Shown: positions 58,100 to 64,000 of the stretch, one piece after another
How positions within the stretch are numbered: position 1 is the first letter of the stretch
How the letters are laid out: every line of letters starts with the position of its first letter
Assembly: GCF_021462825.1 (NCBI RefSeq)
Contig: NZ_JAKEEB010000019.1
Span: 62,001 to 126,000, forward strand
From: Streptomyces glomeratus
Lineage (GTDB): Bacteria; Actinomycetota; Actinomycetes; Streptomycetales; Streptomycetaceae
DNA length: 64,000 nucleotides
Direction of reading: 5' to 3'
Notes under the pieces: generated by a model
The model's input: only the letters and a program-made list of their open reading frames with translations
Databases searched by the model: none
Told to the model about the DNA's origin: nothing
Made by a program: the position numbers and the translations under genes

Positions 58100-59500
58100 A
58101 TGAGCCGTATCGAAGCCCCGCGCGACGAAGTCACCGGCAACCTCCTCGACCGCCTCCGGGAGGGTCTGCCCGCCGAGGCCGTCCTGGCCGACCCCGACGT
58201 CACGGCCTCGTACGCGAACGACATGGCGAGCTTCTGCGCGGCCGGCATCCCGGCCGTGGTCGTGCTGCCGCGCACCGTCGAGCAGGTCCAGCACGTCATG
58301 CGGACCGCCACCGAACTTCGGGTCCCGGTCGTCCCGCAGGGCGCCCGCACCGGTCTGTCGGGCGGGGCGAACGCCTCCGACGGCTGCATCGTGCTCTCGC
58401 TCACGAAGATGGACCGGATCCTGGAGATCAGTCCGGTCGACCGCATCGCCGTTGTCGAGCCCGGCGTCGTCAACGCCACCCTCTCCCGGGCGGTGGGCGA
58501 ACACGGCCTCTTCTACCCGCCGGACCCCTCCAGCTGGGAGATGTGCACGATCGGCGGCAACATCGGCACGGCCTCCGGCGGCCTGTGCTGCGTCAAGTAC
58601 GGGGTCACCGCCGAGTACATCCTCGGCCTCGACGTCGTCCTCGCCGACGGGCGCCTGCTGTCCACCGGCCGCCGCACCGCCAAGGGTGTCGCCGGATACG
58701 ACCTCACCCGGCTCTTCGTCGGCTCCGAGGGCTCGCTCGGCGTCGTCGTCCGCGCGATCCTCGCGCTCCGGCCCAAGCCCCCACAACAGCTGGTGCTGGC
58801 CGCCGAGTTCGCCTCCGCGGCCGCGGCCTGCGACGCCGTATGCCGCATCATGGCGGGCGGACACGTGCCCTCCCTGCTGGAACTGATGGACCGTACGACC
58901 GTCAAGGCCGTCAACGACCTCGCGCACATGGGCCTGCCGGAGACCACCGAGGCGCTGCTCCTCGCCGCCTTCGACACCCCGGACCCGGCCGCCGACCTCG
59001 CCGCGGTCGGCGCGCTGTGCGAGGCCGCGGGCGCCACCCAGGTCGTCCCGGCCGACGACGCGGCCGAGTCCGAACTCCTGCTGAAGGCCCGCCGGTTGTC
59101 GCTCACCGCGCTGGAGGCCGTCAAGGGCACGACGATGATCGACGACGTGTGTGTGCCCCGCTCCCGGCTCGGCGACATGCTCGAAGGGGTCGAGCGGATC
59201 GCCGGGAAGTACGGCCTGACGATAGGCGTCTGCGCGCATGCGGGCGACGGCAACACGCACCCGACCGTCTGCTTCGACGCCCAGGACCCCGACGAGTCGC
59301 GGCGCGCCCGTGAGTCCTTCGACGAGATCATGCAGCTGGGCCTGGAACTCGGCGGCACGATCACCGGCGAGCACGGGGTGGGCGTGCTGAAGAAGGAGTG
59401 GCTGGCGCGCGAGATCGGTCCGGTGGGCGTGGAGACGCACCGGGCGATCAAACAGGTCTTCGACCCTCTCGGTATCTTGAACCCGGGCAAGGTCTTCTGA
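58100..59500 (+). CDS. FAD-linked oxidase, glycolate/D-lactate oxidase GlcD type
   Basis: A 466-aa flavoprotein of the vanillyl-alcohol-oxidase/PCMH fold. FAD-binding residues are in PVVPQGARTGLSGGAN and PPDPSSWEMCTIGGNIGTASGG; the C-terminal substrate part has HAGDGNTHP and GGTITGEHGVGVLKKEW, diagnostic of glycolate oxidase GlcD and D-lactate/D-2-hydroxyacid dehydrogenases. No GlcE/GlcF genes follow, so it more likely works alone on a D-2-hydroxy acid. The ATG at 58100 comes after the hppD terminator by 120 bases. Confidence 0.92.
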   Translation: MSRIEAPRDEVTGNLLDRLREGLPAEAVLADPDVTASYANDMASFCAAGIPAVVVLPRTVEQVQHVMRTATELRVPVVPQGARTGLSGGANASDGCIVLSLTKMDRILEISPVDRIAVVEPGVVNATLSRAVGEHGLFYPPDPSSWEMCTIGGNIGTASGGLCCVKYGVTAEYILGLDVVLADGRLLSTGRRTAKGVAGYDLTRLFVGSEGSLGVVVRAILALRPKPPQQLVLAAEFASAAAACDAVCRIMAGGHVPSLLELMDRTTVKAVNDLAHMGLPETTEALLLAAFDTPDPAADLAAVGALCEAAGATQVVPADDAAESELLLKARRLSLTALEAVKGTTMIDDVCVPRSRLGDMLEGVERIAGKYGLTIGVCAHAGDGNTHPTVCFDAQDPDESRRARESFDEIMQLGLELGGTITGEHGVGVLKKEWLAREIGPVGVETHRAIKQVFDPLGILNPGKVF

Positions 59501-59695
59501 GGATTCTCAGGGGAGCCCGCGGGCGCGAACGCGCGTTTCCGAGAACTATCTTTCGGGTTTGCCTCGGGTGTGTGAAGGGAGTGCGCGCTGTCGCCCGGAA
59601 AGGGGTGGGTACGGGCGGAGCGGCCGTGCCCCCTGCCCGCTTCTGATAGATGTGGATGCCCACACGACCCCCCGAGCAGATACGGGACGACGGAC

Positions 59696-61126
59696 ATGAG
59701 CGCCCCCACCCCGGCACCCGGTGACGACAGGCCCCGCGAAGGGTACTACCCGGATCCGTCCATTCCCGGATACGTCCGGTACTGGAACGGGGTCGCCTGG
59801 GTGCCCGGAACCAGCAGGCCGGCGCCCACCGACGGCACCCCGCCGGCCCCGCCGTCCTCCACGGACCCCGCTGGGCCCTCCGTGGAGGAGACGGGCCCGC
59901 ACTTCTTCGACGAGGACCCGGTCGACGGCCCCGGCCCGGCCAACCCGGCCGGGGACCAGCACGGCAGCCGTCCGGAGCCGGCCTCGGCCTGGGGCGCCGA
60001 ACGGTCCCGGCAGTCCGGGTTCGGTGGCGACCAGGACCGCCGGGTGGCCTGGGGCGGCTCCGGCACCGCCGACCCGCGGATCCCGCTCGCGGGCACGCCC
60101 GACGGCAGGGCGACCAGCACCGACGGCACCGCGACATTCCCGCCCGCCGCGACGGGATCCCGCCCGGGCGCGGACGCCGCGCCCTCCGAGAGCACCATGG
60201 CGTTCCGTGCGCTCTCCCCGCGCACGGGGGAGCAGGGCGACAGCGCGGGGGCGGCCGATTCCGGCGCGGGGCAGCCCGCCGCACATACGCCGAGCGCCCA
60301 GGCGCCGCAGGCCGCGGCACCGACGGCACCCGCGGCGGGGGCATCCGTGCAGCAGCCGGCCGCGAGCCTGCCGCAGCAGCCGGCCGGTTCGCTCGCGCAG
60401 CGGCCCGCGGCGAGCCTGCCACAGCAGTCCACGGGGCCTGCCGCGCCCTCGGCCACGGGACCGGGCGCGCCGTCGCCCACGGGCCCCGCCACGCCCATGA
60501 CCACGGGTGCCGGCGGCGGCCAGCCCTCGTGGGCGCAGCAGGTCCACCAGCTCGCGAGCGCGGGCGCCGACGGTGACCGGCCGCCCGCGCCCTGGAAGCC
60601 GCCGGTGGAGGACCCGTTCCTGGCGGCCGTCCGGGAACAGGCGGCGGCCCGGCCCGCCGGTCTCGGCAAGCGGCTGGCGGCCCGGCTGCTGGACACTTTG
60701 ATCGTGGGGGCGGTCACCGGCGTGGCCGCGGTACCGCTGGCGGGCAAGGCGATCGACCACATCAACGGCAAGATCGACGCGGCCCGGCTGTCCGGGCGGA
60801 CCGTCACGGTCTGGCTGCTCGACGGCACGACCTCGGTCTATCTCGCGATCGTTCTCGCCGTGCTCCTCGGTTTCGGCGTGCTCTACGAGGTGCTGCCCAC
60901 CGTCCGGTGGGGCCGCACGCTCGGCAAGAAGCTGTGCGGTCTGGAGGTGCGGGACATCGAGGGCCATGAGCCGCCGGCCTTCGGCCCGGCCCTGCGGCGC
61001 TGGCTCGTCTACAGCGTTCCGGGCCTGCTTGGCGTCGGTGTCGTCGGGATCCTGTGGTGCCTGTTCGACCGTCCCTGGCGCCAGTGCTGGCACGACAAGG
61101 CGGCGCACACGTTCGTGGCGGGCTGA
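59696..61126 (+). CDS. RDD-family membrane protein with disordered N-terminal region
   Basis: 476 aa. A DUF2510-like motif at the N terminus (REGYYPDPSIPGYVRYWNGVAW) is followed by about 270 residues rich in Pro, Ala, Gly, Ser and Thr with PAGSLAQRPAASLPQQ-type repeats. The C-terminal 160 residues are an RDD domain with three to four helices (LGKRLAARLLDTLIVGAV, WGRTLGKKLCGLEV, CWHDKAAHTFV). RDD proteins are small membrane proteins of unclear transport function. ATG at 59696. A second RDD gene follows after 54 bases; together they form a pair. Confidence 0.9.
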   Translation: MSAPTPAPGDDRPREGYYPDPSIPGYVRYWNGVAWVPGTSRPAPTDGTPPAPPSSTDPAGPSVEETGPHFFDEDPVDGPGPANPAGDQHGSRPEPASAWGAERSRQSGFGGDQDRRVAWGGSGTADPRIPLAGTPDGRATSTDGTATFPPAATGSRPGADAAPSESTMAFRALSPRTGEQGDSAGAADSGAGQPAAHTPSAQAPQAAAPTAPAAGASVQQPAASLPQQPAGSLAQRPAASLPQQSTGPAAPSATGPGAPSPTGPATPMTTGAGGGQPSWAQQVHQLASAGADGDRPPAPWKPPVEDPFLAAVREQAAARPAGLGKRLAARLLDTLIVGAVTGVAAVPLAGKAIDHINGKIDAARLSGRTVTVWLLDGTTSVYLAIVLAVLLGFGVLYEVLPTVRWGRTLGKKLCGLEVRDIEGHEPPAFGPALRRWLVYSVPGLLGVGVVGILWCLFDRPWRQCWHDKAAHTFVAG

Positions 61127-61180
61127 CCCGGACGGACCTCTACGGATGCGGAGCCGAGGGGTTCGCGGTCGACTCGGGCC

Positions 61181-61993
61181 ATGAGCACCGAACCGCCGCC
61201 CCCCGGCTCCGGGGACTACCCGGAGGACGACCCGTTCAGGAAGAAGCAGCCCCCGTCGTCCGAGGGCGGCGGTTCCGCACCCCACGGGGGCCCGCACCAC
61301 GGGGACCAGCCCCCGTACGGCGACCAGCCCCCGTACGGCAGTGAACCCCCTCCGGGCGGCGGTCCCCCGCACGGCGGCGAGCCCCCGCCCGGCGAGCCTC
61401 CCCCTGGAGCGCCCCCGCCCGGTGGGGGCCCCTACGGCACACCCCCGCCCCCCGGCGGCGGCCCGTACGGCGAGGGAGGCCCCTACGGCGGCGGAGGCCC
61501 GTACGGACCCTACGGTCCCTACGGCGACACGGATCCCCTGGCCGGAATGCCCCCGCTGGCCGACAGCGGCAAACGTGTACTCGCCCGGATCATCGACATG
61601 ATCATCGTGGGGGTGGTGGTCTGGCTGCTGTCCTGGGTGTTCCGCACCACCGAGTACAACGTGGAGGCGGGCAGGATCGAGTACGGCAAGTCCGTCGGCC
61701 AGTCCGTGATCGCCGCCGTGCTCTACATCGCGTACGACACCGTGATGATCTCCCGGTCGGGCCAGACGATCGGCAAGATGCTGCTGAACATGCGGGTGGC
61801 CAACCTCGCGGACGGTTCCACCCCCTCCGTGCAGAGCGCGCTGATCCGCGCGGCCGTGCTGTGGCTGCCGTTCGCGTTCTGCTGTGCCTGCATCTGGACC
61901 GCCATCTGCGGCGGCTGGAGCTTCTTCGACCGGCCCTACAAGCAGGGGCTGCACGACAAGGCGGCCAGGACCGTGGAGGTCAGCACGGTGTGA
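61181..61993 (+). CDS. RDD-family membrane protein with Gly/Pro/Tyr-rich N terminus
   Basis: 270 aa. Residues 1-120 are a Gly/Pro/Tyr stretch (GDQPPYG, GGPYGEGGPYGG repeats); the rest is an RDD membrane domain (DSGKRVLARIIDMIIVGVVVWLL, SGQTIGKMLLNMRV, GLHDKAARTVEV). The N-terminal composition is similar in style to actinobacterial membrane proteins linked to polar complexes, but nothing assigns a role. ATG at 61181. Downstream of the longer RDD gene by 54 bases, probably one transcript. Confidence 0.88.
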   Translation: MSTEPPPPGSGDYPEDDPFRKKQPPSSEGGGSAPHGGPHHGDQPPYGDQPPYGSEPPPGGGPPHGGEPPPGEPPPGAPPPGGGPYGTPPPPGGGPYGEGGPYGGGGPYGPYGPYGDTDPLAGMPPLADSGKRVLARIIDMIIVGVVVWLLSWVFRTTEYNVEAGRIEYGKSVGQSVIAAVLYIAYDTVMISRSGQTIGKMLLNMRVANLADGSTPSVQSALIRAAVLWLPFAFCCACIWTAICGGWSFFDRPYKQGLHDKAARTVEVSTV

Positions 61994-62044
61994 CCGGTGC
62001 GGGGAGCAGGGGTGGTCCGGGGACCAGGGGGTGGGACGCCCGGC

Positions 62045-62332
62045 TCAGCGGTTGGCCGGCTCGTGCACGGACTCGGCGGGCGCGGCGGAGGCGACGGATG
62101 CCGTCGGGCGTCCGTCCTGGCCGGCCGGCCGGCCGGTCGACCGCGCGCCGGACGAAGCGGACCTGGGCAGGGGAACCGTCACGGCGACCAGAAGCCCGAG
62201 GGCGAGCGCCGCGAGGGCGATCACGGTGATCCCCAGGCCCGAACTCGTCTCGGACAGCAACAGCATGGCGAGGGTCGAGAAGATCACGGTGCAGGAACCG
62301 TAGGCGAGCTGTGCGGCGTTCGGACGAGGCAT
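62045..62332 (-). CDS. Small two-helix membrane protein
   Basis: A 95-aa protein with two hydrophobic segments near residues 10-27 and 33-55 and an Ala/Ser/Pro/Arg-rich tail. GAGGAA lies upstream of the ATG at 62332, and G/C third-position bias is strong, so it is credible as a gene. No family was recognised. It ends 52 bases beyond the convergent RDD gene stop. Confidence 0.65.
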   Translation of the reverse strand: MPRPNAAQLAYGSCTVIFSTLAMLLLSETSSGLGITVIALAALALGLLVAVTVPLPRSASSGARSTGRPAGQDGRPTASVASAAPAESVHEPANR

Positions 62333-62860
62333 GGCGATTCCTCGGGGTGGGGTCTCCCCCCGTGCCTCTCGCGATGGGGGAGGATGCGGACAACTGCGGA
62401 CGACTGTGGGGCACTTGGGGCGTAGCTAAGAATCGTGGCCTGACAACGGTGTCGACAGGGCAATCCGTCGTCGTTCCGACGTTCCGCCTATCGACTCTAT
62501 TCGCCTGCATGCCCGAGGGGAACGGCCGGTAAGCGTGACCTAACCCACGGTGCCGATGCATTGGGGGCGCACGGAGTCATGCAGTCCACCAACTGGACGG
62601 ACGCGCGCGCCGGTTGACGGGTGACTATGCCGTCTGCAAGCCCTCCGTGTGCCGCGTGCCGTGCGCCGTCGGTTCACATGAGGTTCGCATGCCGAACATC
62701 TTGTCCTCTTAATGCTTTGACCTGTCCAAGTCAAGATCTGTCTTTTCTCTTAAACCTCCGGTCAAATGTCGTCACTTGACACACGCGTACCCCGCGCGCG
62801 GACTCTCCCTGCGACCAGGACCCCCTTCCGCGCGCACGGACGCGTCGGGGAGGACTTCAA
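62333..62860. promoter_or_regulatory. 528-bp control region before the M6 protease, A+T-rich near its end
   Basis: No gene is supported. From about 62660 the sequence becomes much richer in A+T than the rest of the window. Inverted repeats GTTCG-N5-CGAAC (62683-62697) and TTGAC-N8-GTCAA (62717-62734) lie 130-180 bases before the protease start, and CTTGACAC occurs near 62776. They are probable regulator sites and promoter elements. The left part likely contains the promoter of the small membrane protein gene. Confidence 0.5.
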
Positions 62861-64000
62861 GTGACCAGCAGACCCTGGACGTTCAGAGCAGCCGCGACCG
62901 CCGTCGCGTTCGCGGCGGCCACCGCCACTTTCTCGACGTCCGCCATAGCCCAGGGCAGCGGCAACGCCCCCGCGGCCCACGTCAACCGGCACGACCCGCA
63001 GCCGGTCGCGACCAGGGAGCACAACTTCGACGGACCGCTGAGCAAGACCCAGGAGGCTCAGCACGAAGAAGCGCTCAACCGGGTCATATCCGGAAAGGCG
63101 ACGGTCGCCGACCGTGGCGCCTCCAAGGTGGTGAAGCTCAGCAGCGGCAAGTACGTGGAACTCGCGCGCGAGCGGACGGACAAGATCTTCACCATCCTCG
63201 CGGAGTTCGGCACGAAGACGGCACCGGAGTACGGCGGCACCGCCGGCCCGAAGCACAACCAGATAGCCGCTCCGAACCGCGCCACGGACAACAGCACCGA
63301 GTGGCAGTCGGACTACAACCGGCAGCACTACCAGGACCTCTACTTCTCCACGGACCCGAAGAAGAAGTCCCTGAAGCAGTTCTACGAGAAGGCGTCCTCC
63401 GGCCGCTACTCGGTCGACGGCCAGGTCCAGGACTGGGTCAAGGTCGACTACAACGAGGCCCGGTACGGCAGCAACAAGTGTGGCACCTGCGTGTGGAACC
63501 TGGTCAGCGACGCCCTCGCCAAGTGGGTCGCCCAGCGCAAGGCCGCCGGGGACACCGACGCGCAGATCAAGGCCAAGATCGCCCAGTACGACAAGTGGGA
63601 CCGCTACGACTACGACGGCGACGGCAACTTCAACGAGCCCGACGGCTACATCGACCACTTCCAGATCGTGCACGCCGGCGAGGACGAGTCGGCGGGCGGC
63701 GGCGCGCAGGGCGAGGACGCCATCTGGGCCCACCGCTGGTACGCCTACGGCACCGACTCCGGCAAGACCGGCCCCGACGGCAACAAGCTCGGCGGCACGC
63801 AGATCGGTGACACCGGCATCTGGGTCGGCGACTACACCATCCAGCCGGAGAACGGCGGACTCGGTGTCTTCGCCCACGAGTACGGCCACGACCTGGGCCT
63901 GCCCGACAACTACGACACCACCGGCAACGCCGACAACTCCACCGGGTTCTGGGACCTGATGTCCTCCGGCTCCTGGCTCGGCACCGGCAAGAACAGCATC
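62861..64000 (+). CDS. Secreted M6-type metalloprotease (immune inhibitor A family), cut by window end
   Basis: The first 380 codons of a secreted peptidase, open to the last base. The signal peptide spans about 1-34 (RPWTFRAAATAVAFAAATATFSTSAIAQG), a propeptide-like segment follows, then the M6 catalytic domain. The zinc motif HEYGHDLG is at 339-346, with WDLMSSGSW (the Met-turn region) just before the window end. GTG at 62861 follows GGGGAGGAC. This family includes Bacillus immune inhibitor A and Streptomyces extracellular proteases active against host or environmental proteins. The missing C terminus may hold further domains. An A+T-rich control region precedes it, unlike its neighbours. 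Confidence 0.92.
   Translation, partial: MTSRPWTFRAAATAVAFAAATATFSTSAIAQGSGNAPAAHVNRHDPQPVATREHNFDGPLSKTQEAQHEEALNRVISGKATVADRGASKVVKLSSGKYVELARERTDKIFTILAEFGTKTAPEYGGTAGPKHNQIAAPNRATDNSTEWQSDYNRQHYQDLYFSTDPKKKSLKQFYEKASSGRYSVDGQVQDWVKVDYNEARYGSNKCGTCVWNLVSDALAKWVAQRKAAGDTDAQIKAKIAQYDKWDRYDYDGDGNFNEPDGYIDHFQIVHAGEDESAGGGAQGEDAIWAHRWYAYGTDSGKTGPDGNKLGGTQIGDTGIWVGDYTIQPENGGLGVFAHEYGHDLGLPDNYDTTGNADNSTGFWDLMSSGSWLGTGKNSI

Noticed and set aside
62762..63889. Minus-strand frame of 375 aa opposite the M6 protease
   Set aside because: Val/Leu/Gly-rich shadow; the + strand carries a signal peptide and HEYGHDLG.
1..64000. CRISPR arrays, insertion sequences or prophage
   Set aside because: No regular spacer-repeat arrays, transposase motifs, integrase or att-like duplications beside the tRNA were found.

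Overview
The window is high-GC actinobacterial DNA. The strong G/C preference at third codon positions, frequent GTG starts and four-base ATGA/GTGA gene overlaps point to Streptomyces. The gene order (two Ser/Thr kinases, prfB, ftsEX, S41 protease, smpB, tmRNA, then narK/nnaR, sigU/rsuA, malic enzyme, HU, murA, further on hppD and an M6 protease) matches, from memory, the conserved chromosomal core of S. coelicolor around SCO2974 to SCO2920. No insertion sequence, prophage, CRISPR array or integrase was seen, so this is core chromosome with a few accessory genes.

Layout. 1-10,400: signalling, translation and cell division. It holds membrane kinases PkaA/PkaB, release factor 2, an LAETG wall-anchored protein, a zinc-ribbon membrane peptide, FtsE/FtsX, a secreted S41 protease with a rare TTA codon, and the trans-translation pair smpB and tmRNA. 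10,500-20,400: an esterase, a divergent MFS/LysR pair and a LacI-controlled alpha-glucoside unit (binding protein, two permeases, GH13 glucosidase). 20,400-26,600: six 24-bp tandem repeats, the nitrate transporter NarK with its regulator NnaR, a DUF4328 protein, a CGNR regulator and the ECF sigma/anti-sigma pair SigU/RsuA. 26,700-34,900: a HelD-like helicase, a repeat-rich gap, a possible structured RNA, malic enzyme, HU, MurA, a YqgE protein and a DUF3039 protein. 35,000-46,400: a GH20 hexosaminidase, a three-gene molybdenum-hydroxylase-like operon whose large subunit lacks expected active-site motifs, an orphan SUKH protein, tRNA-Cys, an MFS exporter and a DEAH helicase.

46,600-53,800 is the most interesting functional unit. 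It has an IclR regulator, an APC amino-acid permease, an M20 deacylase, a PucR regulator, a GNAT acyltransferase and an enolase-superfamily N-acylamino acid racemase. Together these can be read as a pathway that imports D-amino acids and converts them to L-amino acids by N-acylation, racemisation and hydrolysis. 53,800-64,000: a Lon-type S16 protein, an MFS transporter, an Lrp regulator divergent from hppD, a FAD-linked oxidase, two RDD membrane proteins, a small membrane protein, and the first 380 codons of a secreted M6 metalloprotease cut by the window end.

Regulatory and repeat features include three LacI-type operators, a GlnR-box-like array before nnaR, several long-stem terminators, leaderless -10 elements, minisatellite-like repeats beside narK and hupA, and a repetitive Streptomyces palindromic element apparently absorbed into the coding sequence of the GNAT gene.
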